Source of the DNA: CAJWPI01 sp964635015
GTDB taxonomy: Bacteria > Pseudomonadota > Gammaproteobacteria > Magnimaribacterales > Magnimaribacteraceae
DNA: 64,000 nucleotides
Direction of reading: 5' to 3'
Assembly: GCA_964635015.1 (NCBI GenBank)
Contig: CAZWMS010000002.1
Span: 1-64,000, forward strand
In this document: positions 7,747-15,930 of the stretch, one piece after another
Layout: each line of letters opens with the position of its first letter
Numbering within the stretch: position 1 is the stretch's first letter
The notes under the pieces: model-generated
The model's input: the letters and a program-made list of their open reading frames with translations, nothing else
Told to the model about the DNA's origin: nothing
The model's database searches: none
Translations under genes and position numbers: made by a program

Positions 7747-9969
7747 ATGAAAAAGATAAAAAAAAGATATATTCTTTATGCGATTATTTTAATTTTTTCT
7801 CCATTTATTCTCCTTTTCTTTTCTATTTTCTTTAATTGGTTTGGAACTTATATTGGACCAGGAGAAGTTGCAGATATTAAAAAAATTAATCAAATTTCTC
7901 CTACAGAAGAGGTAACTGGTGATTTAAGTGGACAACTTAAAAAAAGAATACTTTTTGGAGATTTACATGTTCACACAACTTTTTCTTTTGATGCTTTTAT
8001 TCTCAATCTTCCTATTGCTCAAGGAGAGGGTGTTCACCCAGTATCTGATGCCTGTAATTTTGCTAGATTTTGTTCAGGATTAGATTTTTTTGGGGTCACA
8101 GATCATGCTGAGGGATTAACTCGAAGAGAGTGGTTAGATAGCACAAAGTCTTTACAACAATGCTCTGAAATTAGTACTAATTCAGGAGCTGAAGGAGTAG
8201 TGCCTTTCTTGGGATGGGAATGGACCCAAACCAGCTTAGATAGATCAAACCATTTTGGACATAAAAATATTATACTTAAAGACTTACAAACAGAAAGAAT
8301 TCCAGCAAGACCTATTTCTTCAAATGCTAGTCAATTTAATATGTTTGTAGATATAAATCCCCTTTTTATCATGGGAGCTACAGTCCTTGATTTTTCTAAT
8401 AGACAACATTACTTTAATTGGAGATATAAATCTCTAGTAGCTTCTTCTTTAGTGAGTTGTAAAAACGGAACTAATTTTTTTAATACTTCTGAGTGTGCAG
8501 AAGTGGCTAACAATCCTGAAGAGCTTATAAATAAATTGAAAAACTTAAATACAGAAGTATTAATAATTCCACATGGAACTTCGTGGGGCGTTACTTCGCC
8601 CCCCCTTGCTTCTTGGGACATTCAACTCAACTCATTAAACTACGATTCAAACTTTAGTAAATTAATTGAAATTTATTCAGGTCATGGTAATTCGGAAGAA
8701 TATAGAGTTTGGTCGCCTTTAGAAGAACAAGGTAGCAATTTTTTTAATTGTCCAACTCCAACCCAAGGGTTTTTGCCTAATTGTTTTCAAGCAGGAGAAA
8801 TCATAAGAGAAAGATGTCGTGTCTCTGCCGGTTCATATGATGAATGTTCTAAGAGAGCACAGGAAGCTAGAGATAACTTTGTTGAGGCAAGCCCTTTCGG
8901 TATCTTAACTGTTCCTGGTTATGAGCCTAAAGAATGGAAGAATTCAGGACAATGTAAGGATTGTTTTCTTCCCTCATTTAATTACAGACCAAAAATGTCA
9001 GCACAATATGCTCTCGCCATTACAGATTTTTCGAGCGGGACTCCTTTGAGATATAAATTTGGTTTCATCGGATCAAGTGACAATCATTTAGCTAGACCGG
9101 GAACAGGCTACAAAGAAAAGTTTAGGAGGTTAAACAGCGAATCCAGAATAGATATAGAAAATGATTCTGGAAGAAAATTTCTCAATCCAAGGTTGAGTGA
9201 TCCAAGGTTGCCTAGATCAGAAAAAGTAGATCCATCTTTAATTGAAAATATAACTCAACCAGTCGAATCTGAAAGGAGTTCATCCTTCTTGTATACAGGA
9301 GGGTTAGTTGCAGTGCATTCAGTATCTAAAAATAGAGAAGATATTTGGAGTGCCCTTAATTCTAAAGAAGTTTATGCAACAAGTGGAGAAAGGATACTTC
9401 TTTGGTTTGACTTAATTAATCACCAGAGTAAGAAAATCTTTCCAATGGGAAGCGAATTAAATATGACAAAAGAGCCTATTTTTAAGGTAAGAGCTTTAGG
9501 ATCTCAAGTTCAGAATATAGGGTGCAATGAAGTTTACGAAGGTGAAAAAACTAAAGGGATTTTAGATAGATTGTGTAAAGGGGAATGTTTTAACCCTACA
9601 GATTTAAGAAAAAATATAGATCGCATAGAAGTAATTAGAATAAGACCCCAGTCTTATGAAGGAGAGCCTCTAGAAGGTTTAATTGAAGATCCTTGGAAAA
9701 CCTTTATATGTGAACCCTCTCAAGAGGGGTGTGAAATGGAATTTAGTGACCCACAATTCTCCATGGGCAATAGAGAGGTAGTCTACTATGTTAGAGCCAT
9801 TCAAGAAGAGACTGATGCTATTAATGGTTCGGGGTTAAATTGTACTAAGATTGACGGTAAGTGTACTGAAATAAATTTATGTGGCGAAAAAGGAAGACAA
9901 GGAGATTGCTTAGGCTCCGTACAAGAAAGAGCATGGTCCTCACCGATTTTTCTTAACTTTTCTTTTTAA
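7747..9969 (+). CDS. DUF3604 family protein, membrane-anchored, PHP-like
   Basis: A 740-residue protein anchored by one N-terminal transmembrane segment (about 8-30) with the rest probably periplasmic. The motifs GDLHVHTTFSFDAF (71-84) and FGVTDHAEGL (about 115-124), and later SSDNHLARPGTG, are the metal-site signatures of DUF3604, a family related to PHP-type metallohydrolases. Several Cys pairs late in the protein (for example CKDC) suit an oxidising compartment. The substrate is unknown; a phosphoester or other hydrolase activity would be inference from the fold. It follows purA and the small exported protein with nine bases spacing. Its 3' end overlaps the convergent nusB end by 17 bases, and no terminator hairpin is visible there. 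Confidence 0.85.
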   Translation: MKKIKKRYILYAIILIFSPFILLFFSIFFNWFGTYIGPGEVADIKKINQISPTEEVTGDLSGQLKKRILFGDLHVHTTFSFDAFILNLPIAQGEGVHPVSDACNFARFCSGLDFFGVTDHAEGLTRREWLDSTKSLQQCSEISTNSGAEGVVPFLGWEWTQTSLDRSNHFGHKNIILKDLQTERIPARPISSNASQFNMFVDINPLFIMGATVLDFSNRQHYFNWRYKSLVASSLVSCKNGTNFFNTSECAEVANNPEELINKLKNLNTEVLIIPHGTSWGVTSPPLASWDIQLNSLNYDSNFSKLIEIYSGHGNSEEYRVWSPLEEQGSNFFNCPTPTQGFLPNCFQAGEIIRERCRVSAGSYDECSKRAQEARDNFVEASPFGILTVPGYEPKEWKNSGQCKDCFLPSFNYRPKMSAQYALAITDFSSGTPLRYKFGFIGSSDNHLARPGTGYKEKFRRLNSESRIDIENDSGRKFLNPRLSDPRLPRSEKVDPSLIENITQPVESERSSSFLYTGGLVAVHSVSKNREDIWSALNSKEVYATSGERILLWFDLINHQSKKIFPMGSELNMTKEPIFKVRALGSQVQNIGCNEVYEGEKTKGILDRLCKGECFNPTDLRKNIDRIEVIRIRPQSYEGEPLEGLIEDPWKTFICEPSQEGCEMEFSDPQFSMGNREVVYYVRAIQEETDAINGSGLNCTKIDGKCTEINLCGEKGRQGDCLGSVQERAWSSPIFLNFSF

Positions 9970-10345
9970 TAAATTTATCTAATACAGCATTTATAAATTT
10001 ATATCCGTCAGTAGAACCAAATTTTTTTGATAATCTGATTGCTTCACTGATAATTACTAATTTATCAAGCTCCCCTTTTTCTAATTCGAATAAGGCAATG
10101 CGTAAAGTATTCCTTTCAATTGGATCTAGTTTTGACAGAGGTATATCAATAAATAATTTTATTTTCTTATCTAATTCTTCAATAGACCCCGTTACTCCAG
10201 ACAATAGAGCCCTAAAGAAACTACTATCATCTTTCTTATATCTCTCTACTATTTCTTTTAGGCTAGTATCACTAATCTCCATTTCGTAAAGACTTTGTAA
10301 AGCCCTATCTCTTGATTTAGTTGGAGATATTTTTTTTTCATTCAT
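9953..10345 (-). CDS. nusB: Transcription antitermination factor NusB
   Basis: All-helical RNA-binding protein that with NusE binds boxA and supports rRNA antitermination. The 130 residues carry the family start KSRDRALQSLYEMEI, the core DPIERNTLRIALFEL and the end SEAIRLSKKFGSTDGYKFINAVLDK. It is the last gene of the minus-strand run glyA-nrdR-ribD-ribBA-ribH-nusB and overlaps ribH by eight bases. The usual next genes thiL and pgpA are on the plus strand some 7 kb away, so the ancestral cluster has been rearranged. Confidence 0.96.
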   Translation of the reverse strand: MNEKKISPTKSRDRALQSLYEMEISDTSLKEIVERYKKDDSSFFRALLSGVTGSIEELDKKIKLFIDIPLSKLDPIERNTLRIALFELEKGELDKLVIISEAIRLSKKFGSTDGYKFINAVLDKFIKKKS

Positions 10346-10817
10346 CTAAAGACAACTGTTCAAGCATAAACATTGCAGTTCTTGCAACTTCAGCTCCTTT
10401 ATTTCCCTTTTCTGGGTCCGCTCTAACTAAGGCTTCTGCTTCTGTATTGGTAGTCAATACTCCAAAAAGAATTGGTTTATTGGACTCTAGAGAAACTTTA
10501 GTTAATCCATAAGAGCAGCTGTTTGCTATCAGCTCAAAGTGATAGGTTTCTCCTTTTATTATAGCCCCTAGAGCAATTATTACGTCTAAGTTACCTTGTT
10601 GTATCATTTTTTTTGCAGCATAAGGCAACTCAAAAGCTCCAGAAACTTCGGTACAATTTATATTATCAGCTGCAACACCTTGAGATATTAATTCCTTTTT
10701 TGTATTTTCCAGGAGTATCTGCACAACGGCTTTATTCCATTGTGTATGGATTATTCCATAATTAGATTCCCTAGAAACATCTGTTGTATTTAGTTTAATT
10801 TCAACTTTTGAGGCCAT
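10338..10817 (-). CDS. ribH: 6,7-dimethyl-8-ribityllumazine synthase
   Basis: Condenses the RibBA product 3,4-dihydroxy-2-butanone 4-phosphate with 5-amino-6-ribitylaminouracil to lumazine, the penultimate riboflavin step. The 159 residues show the usual contacts: FELPYAAKKM, LGAIIKGETYHFE (with the catalytic His) and FGVLTTNTEAEALVRA. It lies three bases after ribBA and overlaps nusB, so it belongs to one operon. It forms capsid-like or pentameric assemblies in other bacteria; which one cannot be read here. Confidence 0.97.
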   Translation of the reverse strand: MASKVEIKLNTTDVSRESNYGIIHTQWNKAVVQILLENTKKELISQGVAADNINCTEVSGAFELPYAAKKMIQQGNLDVIIALGAIIKGETYHFELIANSCSYGLTKVSLESNKPILFGVLTTNTEAEALVRADPEKGNKGAEVARTAMFMLEQLSLDE

Positions 10818-10820
10818 CGT

Positions 10821-11912
10821 TTAATTTATAAATTCTGTGATTTCTAGGTCAAATCCTGATAAAGGGTACTTAACTTTAGCACCCAACAGTCTTATTCTTC
10901 TTATACCTAGATCTCTTAAGATTTGAGCTCCTATTCCTACTATTCTGTTATCAGGAGATTCTAATTGAGAATCTTTCTTTCTTCCCTTAAGGAAATTAAT
11001 GTTCTTTAGTATTTCCTCTGGTGTTTCTTCTTGAGAAAGTAATAACAAAACACCATTACCTTCTTTGGCAATTTTTGACATTGCCTTAGCAAAAGACCAC
11101 CTTCTTCCAAATCCATTTATACTCATAACATCGTGCAAAGTGTTATTTTGCTGAACCCTCACCATAGTTTCTTTTTCTTTAGATATTTTTCCTTTGAGCA
11201 AGACCAAGTGAGTTCTATAAAAAATAGAATCTTTATATGAAATTAAAGTAAATTTTCCATACTCTGTGTTTACATCTGTTTGGTTTAATTTCTCAATCTT
11301 TTTTTCATTTATATTTCTGTAATGAATTAAATTGGCAATTGTACCTATCTTTAAGTTATGTTTTTTAGCGAATTTTTCTAAGTCATCTCTTCTTGCCATA
11401 CTTCCATCTTCATTCATTATTTCTACAATAACTGCTGCGGGTTCAAGGCCAGCTAAATTAGCAAGATCAAGACCAGCTTCTGTATGACCAGCCCTACTCA
11501 ACACTCCTCCACTAGAGGCCCTTAAAGGGAAAACATGACCCGGTTGCACAATATCTTCTGGTGAAGCATCTTTTTTAACAGCTGCAAGTATGGTAGTTGT
11601 TCTGTCTGAAGCTGATATACCTGTAGTAACGCCTTTTGCGGCCTCGATAGAAACTGTAAAAGCAGTATTGTGTTTAGTTCTATTGTCTCTAACCATTGGT
11701 TCTAGTTTAAGCTGTTCGCACCTTTCTTCATTCAAAACCAGGCAGATTAGTCCCCTTGCATGAGTAGCCATAAAATTAATAGATTCAGAGCTCACCTTTT
11801 CAGCTGCTAAAACTAGATCTCCTTCATTCTCTCTATCCTCGTCATCAGTTAATATGACCATTTTTCCTTTGGAGATATCAGAAATTAATTCTTGTATAGA
11901 GTTTAGTTTCAT
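10821..11912 (-). CDS. ribBA: DHBP synthase RibB with a degenerate GTP cyclohydrolase II domain
   Basis: Residues 1 to about 200 are a complete 3,4-dihydroxy-2-butanone-4-phosphate synthase: DDEDRENEGDLV (acidic metal loop), THARGLICL and SGGVLSRAGHTEAG. The C-terminal half aligns by position with GTP cyclohydrolase II, but the zinc-binding Cys triplet and the GTP-binding segment are not there; where a true RibA has a Cys-rich stretch this protein has VRVQQNNTLHDVMSINGFG. The second half is therefore probably inactive, as known for RibB of pseudomonads. An intact separate RibA is encoded at 18628-19221, which fits. Four bases separate it from ribD on one side and three from ribH on the other. 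Confidence 0.93.
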   Translation of the reverse strand: MKLNSIQELISDISKGKMVILTDDEDRENEGDLVLAAEKVSSESINFMATHARGLICLVLNEERCEQLKLEPMVRDNRTKHNTAFTVSIEAAKGVTTGISASDRTTTILAAVKKDASPEDIVQPGHVFPLRASSGGVLSRAGHTEAGLDLANLAGLEPAAVIVEIMNEDGSMARRDDLEKFAKKHNLKIGTIANLIHYRNINEKKIEKLNQTDVNTEYGKFTLISYKDSIFYRTHLVLLKGKISKEKETMVRVQQNNTLHDVMSINGFGRRWSFAKAMSKIAKEGNGVLLLLSQEETPEEILKNINFLKGRKKDSQLESPDNRIVGIGAQILRDLGIRRIRLLGAKVKYPLSGFDLEITEFIN

Positions 11913-11915
11913 TTT

Positions 11916-13019
11916 TTATCTGTAAGAAATCTCTGCTTTCAATTTTAGATCTTTTCCTATTTCTTTGATATCTAAAATATTAAGGTCAATTGTACCTATT
12001 GAGTTTTTTAATTTAATAAAATTTAATTTTTCTTTACCTAAAAGTTTTGGTGAGAAGTAAATCACAAGTTCATCTATCAGTTTTTCTTTAACTAAAGAAC
12101 TTACTAGTTTTGGTCCTGATTCTACTAGAATATAGTTTATTTCCTTTTTGACTAAACATTTCATTACTTCTTTCAGTGAGATTTGACCATTTTTTTCTTT
12201 TATTTTTATTAGCTCAACTGAAGGGCTAGAATAGTCTGTTCTCTTTGTATCTTTATGGAAGACAAGTGTAGGAAGCCTGTCTTGTAAAACATTTTCTGTA
12301 CCTTTTAGACTAAGCTTACTATCAAGGATACCTCTAATTGGTTGGAAGTAAGTATTAGTTTGATTTTCATTTTCAATTTGAATTCTTACATTTAATCTTG
12401 GATTATCATTAAGGACAGTCCCTATTCCAGTTAAGATTACATCGGATTTAGCTCTCATTCTTTGAACATCAACTCTAGATTCTTTTGAACTTATCCACTT
12501 ACTCTCTCCATTGCTTAAGGCAATTCCTCCATCTAATGAGCAGGCTAATTTACAGGTTATGTAAGGTCTTTTTTTATTTATCCTAGAAAAGAATCCTTTA
12601 TTTAGATTTTCAGAAACTTTATTCAAAATTCCTGACTTTATTTCTATACCTGAATTTAAAAGCTCTTCAACTCCATTTTGGGTTGGGTCCTCATTGGCTA
12701 TAAAGATTTTTTTAATTCCTGATTCAATGATGGCTTTAGTACAGGGAGGAGTTCTCCCTTTTTTTGAACATGGTTCTAGATTTATGAAAGCAGTGCTGCC
12801 GTTTAATTTCTCTTTCGCTGAAGTTCCATATCTTTCTTTGACATTATTAATAGCCATTGTTTCAGCGTGTTTATCACCAGGTTTAATATGCCAACCTTCC
12901 CCAAGAATACTGTCATTTTTTACAATTACGCAACCTACCATTGGATTTGGACTTGCTGTGTAAATTCCTTTTTCAGCAAGTTTTAGAGCATGCATCATAT
13001 GCTCTTTTTCACTAGTCAT
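11916..13019 (-). CDS. ribD: Bifunctional riboflavin deaminase/reductase RibD
   Basis: Deaminates the pyrimidine made by GTP cyclohydrolase II and then reduces its ribosyl side chain with NADPH. Residues 1 to about 145 are a CDA-type zinc deaminase with HAE at 51-53 and the PCxxxGRTPPC motif giving Cys84 and Cys93 as the other zinc ligands. The reductase domain follows, with PYITCKLACSLDGGIA, WISSKESR and VESGPKLVSSL. At 367 residues the length is usual. It starts two bases after the nrdR stop. Riboflavin synthase (ribE), usually the next gene, is absent: ribBA follows after only three bases. Confidence 0.97.
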   Translation of the reverse strand: MTSEKEHMMHALKLAEKGIYTASPNPMVGCVIVKNDSILGEGWHIKPGDKHAETMAINNVKERYGTSAKEKLNGSTAFINLEPCSKKGRTPPCTKAIIESGIKKIFIANEDPTQNGVEELLNSGIEIKSGILNKVSENLNKGFFSRINKKRPYITCKLACSLDGGIALSNGESKWISSKESRVDVQRMRAKSDVILTGIGTVLNDNPRLNVRIQIENENQTNTYFQPIRGILDSKLSLKGTENVLQDRLPTLVFHKDTKRTDYSSPSVELIKIKEKNGQISLKEVMKCLVKKEINYILVESGPKLVSSLVKEKLIDELVIYFSPKLLGKEKLNFIKLKNSIGTIDLNILDIKEIGKDLKLKAEISYR

Positions 13020-13021
13020 TT

Positions 13022-13477
13022 CTAGTCTTCAGAGAGCTTTTTTACTTCTTCACTAAAATCAGTTATATCTTCAAATCTTCTGTAGACTGAAGAAAATCTT
13101 ATAAAGGCTACTTCATCTACTTTTCTTAGATTTTTCATAACTGCTTCACCAATGAGTCTTGAAGGGACTTCCCTTTCTCCTGAGACCCTAATATCTTTTT
13201 TTATATTTTCTATTAACTTTTCAATTTCTTCTTCACCCACAGGTCTTTTTTCTAAAGCCCTGTAAATACCTTCTCTTAATTTTTGTTCATTAAAAGGTTC
13301 TCTCATGTTGTCCTTTTGTTTTATAACCTTTGGCATTAACAACTCTGCTGTTTCAAAGGTAGTAAATCTCTCTCCACATTCTGTACATTCCCTTCTTCTT
13401 CTTGTTTGGAGTCCTTCAGAAATTAATCTGGAATCTATAACTTTTGTGTCTGAGTAAGTACAGTATGGGCAGTGCAT
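13022..13477 (-). CDS. nrdR: Transcriptional repressor NrdR
   Basis: Zinc-ribbon and ATP-cone repressor of ribonucleotide reductase genes that senses dATP/ATP. The 151 residues open MHCPYC and have the two zinc knuckles Cys3/Cys6 and Cys31/Cys34 (CTECGERFTTFE), a basic stretch TRRRRE between them, then an ATP-cone (about 46-136) with VSGEREVPSRLIGEAVM and FIRFSSVYRRFEDI. It sits between glyA and ribD, the widely conserved location. No NrdR boxes or nrd genes are in the window. Confidence 0.98.
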   Translation of the reverse strand: MHCPYCTYSDTKVIDSRLISEGLQTRRRRECTECGERFTTFETAELLMPKVIKQKDNMREPFNEQKLREGIYRALEKRPVGEEEIEKLIENIKKDIRVSGEREVPSRLIGEAVMKNLRKVDEVAFIRFSSVYRRFEDITDFSEEVKKLSED

Positions 13478-13484
13478 ATTCTTT

Positions 13485-14741
13485 TTAAAGCCTATAAACA
13501 GGGAAATTAGAACACAAATCTTGAACCTGTTTTTTAGTTTTATCTATTATATCTCTATTATTTATATCTTCGAGTATGTTACAAATCCATGAGGCAACTA
13601 GAGAAACTTCTTCTTCTTTAAATCCCCTAGTAGTAACAGCAGGTGTTCCTATTCTTAGTCCGCTTGTAACAAAACGAGATTGAGGGTCATTAGGAACAGC
13701 ATTTTTATTTAAAGTTATATTAGCTTTCCCTAATTTTTCCTCTACCACTTTACCAGTAATATTCTTATTAATTAGATCTACAAGAAACATATGATTTTTT
13801 GTTCCTTTAGAAACAATATTAACCCCTCTTTCCTGAAAGACCTGACTCATAGTATTAGCATTTTTTAATACTTGATTTTGATACAACTTAAATTCAGGCT
13901 CTAATGCCTCCTTAAAACAAACTGCTTTTGCAGCTATTGCATGCATTAAAGGTCCTCCTTGAGATCCAGGTATTACTGACGAATTTAGTTTCTGTTGTAT
14001 TTCTTCATTTTGTTTGGCCAATATTAAACCACCTCTTGGACCCCTTAAAGTTTTATGAGTAGTTGTTGTAACCACATCTGCAAAGGGAAGGGGTGTTGGG
14101 TAGAGGTTGACAGCAACAAGCCCGGCTACATGAGCCATATCTACAAGTAAATAGGCACCTACATCATCAGCAATTATTCTAAATTTTTCCCAATTAACTA
14201 TTCCAGAAAAGGCAGAAAAGCCTGCAATAATAAGTTTTGGTTTATGTTCTTTTGCTAAAGATTTAACTTCTTCATAGTCTATATCTCCTGAATTTTCATC
14301 TAATCCATATTGAAAGGCTTTGTAGGTTTTTCCTGAAAAGTTAACACTTGTTCCATGACTCAAATGACCTCCATGGTCAAGGCTCATTCCGAGAATTGTA
14401 TCTCCAGGCTCACATAAAGCTAAATAAACAGCAAGATTTGCACTAGATCCTGAATGAGGCTGAACATTAGCAAAGTCTGCTTTAAAAAGTTCTTTTGCTC
14501 TTTCAATGGCAAGGCTTTCAGCAATATCTACGAATTCACATCCTCCGTAATACCTTTTTCCTGGATATCCTTCAGCATATTTGTTTGTTAAAACAGAGCC
14601 CTGAGCCTCAAGAACCCTTCTAGAAGCATAATTTTCTGAAGCTATTAATTCAATGTGTTCTTCTTGTCTTTTCAACTCACCAGCAATAGATTGCCAAAGG
14701 TCAGGATCAAAATCCTCAATTGACGAATTATTTATGTTCAT
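13485..14741 (-). CDS. glyA: Serine hydroxymethyltransferase
   Basis: PLP enzyme that converts serine and tetrahydrofolate to glycine and methylene-THF, the main one-carbon source. The 418 residues carry ELIASENYAS, YAEGYPGKRYYGGCE, LDHGGHLSHG, DMAHVAGL and the PLP-lysine motif VTTTTHKTLRGPRGG (Lys near 230). Family length is normal. It is the first gene of the minus-strand run through nusB, with nrdR seven bases downstream. A TATAAT hexamer lies about 55 bases upstream of its start. I see no glycine riboswitch in the 87-base leader region. Confidence 0.98.
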   Translation of the reverse strand: MNINNSSIEDFDPDLWQSIAGELKRQEEHIELIASENYASRRVLEAQGSVLTNKYAEGYPGKRYYGGCEFVDIAESLAIERAKELFKADFANVQPHSGSSANLAVYLALCEPGDTILGMSLDHGGHLSHGTSVNFSGKTYKAFQYGLDENSGDIDYEEVKSLAKEHKPKLIIAGFSAFSGIVNWEKFRIIADDVGAYLLVDMAHVAGLVAVNLYPTPLPFADVVTTTTHKTLRGPRGGLILAKQNEEIQQKLNSSVIPGSQGGPLMHAIAAKAVCFKEALEPEFKLYQNQVLKNANTMSQVFQERGVNIVSKGTKNHMFLVDLINKNITGKVVEEKLGKANITLNKNAVPNDPQSRFVTSGLRIGTPAVTTRGFKEEEVSLVASWICNILEDINNRDIIDKTKKQVQDLCSNFPVYRL

Positions 14742-14793
14742 ATATTTATTTTGTTAATGATTAAACTAGGAATATTAAATTAGATTTAAGGGA

Positions 14794-14799
14794 ATTATA
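14794..14799 (-). promoter_or_regulatory. Candidate -10 box for the glyA operon
   Basis: On the minus strand this reads TATAAT, an exact consensus -10, about 52 bases upstream of the glyA start. The hexamer 17 bases further upstream is a poor match to TTGACA. A palindrome lies over that -35 position (separate entry), so an activator or repressor might act here. Single-sequence evidence in AT-rich DNA, hence low confidence. Confidence 0.4.
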
Positions 14800-14816
14800 C
14801 TCGACCCCAAAAACTA

Positions 14817-14830
14817 AATATCTAGATATT
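14817..14830. promoter_or_regulatory. 14-base perfect palindrome upstream of glyA
   Basis: The sequence AATATCTAGATATT equals its own reverse complement. It lies at the -35 position relative to the candidate glyA -10 box and touches the end of nth. It could be an operator, or chance in AT-rich DNA. Confidence 0.25.
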
Positions 14831-15482
14831 AAGATTTTTTTGTCTTTATAGGTTTTTTTCTTTTTGGATTACAGTTCTTACAAATTTGACAATATAATCC
14901 ATAACATTCTCTTGCTTTACAGTATTCTCTGCCATAGAGGATGATCTGGATGTGAAGCTTATTCCATTTTTCTTTGGGAAATATTCTTTTTAGGTCTATT
15001 TCTGTTTTTTTTACACTCTTTCCATCAGTTAATCTCCAGCGCTGAGCTAGTCTATGAACATGAGTATCTACTGGGAAGGCGGGTATATTAAAACCCTGCC
15101 CCATAACAACTGAGGCTGTTTTATGACCAACTCCAGGTAAAGATTCTAGTTCTTCAAAGGACTTAGGTACTTTACCAGAAAAATTTTTTAATAAAATTTT
15201 GCTCAGATTATATATCGATCGAGATTTCTTAGGTGACAGACCACAAGGTTTTATTATCTTCTTAATTTCTTTTACTCCAAGGGAAACCATTTCTTTAGGA
15301 TTTTTTGCTTTTGAAAAAAGTTTTGGTGTGACACTATTTACTCTTATATCTGTACATTGTGCAGATAAAATAACTGCTATTAATAGAGTAAATATAGAAG
15401 TGTGTTTTAATGGAATAGGTGGTTTTGGGTAAAGCCTATTAAGAGTTTTAAATATATAATCAGCTCTTTCAAGTTTATTCAT
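14829..15482 (-). CDS. nth: Endonuclease III
   Basis: DNA glycosylase/AP lyase that removes oxidised pyrimidines in base-excision repair. The 217 residues have the helix-hairpin-helix LPGVGHKTAS with catalytic Lys121 and VDTHVHRLAQR with catalytic Asp139. The C-terminal iron-sulfur loop is unusual: Cys188, 193, 198, 201 and 204, so the spacing is C-x4-C-x4-C-x2-C-x2-C instead of the classical C-x6-C-x2-C-x5-C. The last four or a subset could still hold a cluster. It ends in a Lys-rich tail. It is divergent from the next gene at 15545 and lies upstream of glyA on the same strand. Confidence 0.95.
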   Translation of the reverse strand: MNKLERADYIFKTLNRLYPKPPIPLKHTSIFTLLIAVILSAQCTDIRVNSVTPKLFSKAKNPKEMVSLGVKEIKKIIKPCGLSPKKSRSIYNLSKILLKNFSGKVPKSFEELESLPGVGHKTASVVMGQGFNIPAFPVDTHVHRLAQRWRLTDGKSVKKTEIDLKRIFPKEKWNKLHIQIILYGREYCKARECYGLYCQICKNCNPKRKKPIKTKKS

Positions 15483-15544
15483 GTTAGTTAAGATTATAGT
15501 TATAAACTCGTTGCTTTATTTGTTTTTCTTTTTAATATTTAAGA

Positions 15545-15844
15545 ATGTTTAAACAAAGAATTTTTAAGTTTTTAATAATTTTGCAAGAGCATCTAAATGA
15601 GGAAAAGGACTCCACTAAAGAGATGTTAAAAGCTTATTATCATTATTTGAATAAAAATGTAACTGAAGATGAACTTAGAACAGCAAATCTTCATTTGAAG
15701 AAGATATTACAAGAACTCAATATGGGCTTGCTAGCCTCATTGCCATTTTCACCCATATCTATTCCATTAATAGCTTTCTTAGCTAAGAAATTAAAGGTTG
15801 ATATTGTTCCAGATTGGTTTAAAGAATCTTCTTTTAAGAAGTAA
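15545..15844 (+). CDS. Small protein with LETM1-like C-terminal segment
   Basis: A 99-residue protein. The N-terminal two thirds are helical and charged (LQEHLNEEKDSTKEML, then TEDELRTANLHLKKILQEL). The end, LPFSPISIPLIAFLAKKL followed by DIVPDWF, has the pattern seen in the small bacterial LETM1-like family: a hydrophobic stretch with Pro, a short basic loop, then a Pro-Trp/Ser-x-Phe end. The family's bacterial role is not known to me. The gene stands alone between divergent nth and the thiolase. The frame is supported by its isolation and composition; the family link is a pattern match by eye and could be wrong. Confidence 0.6.
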   Translation: MFKQRIFKFLIILQEHLNEEKDSTKEMLKAYYHYLNKNVTEDELRTANLHLKKILQELNMGLLASLPFSPISIPLIAFLAKKLKVDIVPDWFKESSFKK

Positions 15845-15930
15845 TTATTCATATTTCTTGCTTATTCTGTTTTCCTAACCTAACATCTTTTGCCCAATCA
15901 AAAAATTAAATAACCTTAAGGGAGAGAAAT

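Noticed and set aside
13478..14828. FMN or glycine riboswitch upstream of the rib or glyA genes
   Set aside because: The rib genes are spaced two to four bases apart, and the 87-base glyA leader has no paired helices of the known riboswitch shapes.
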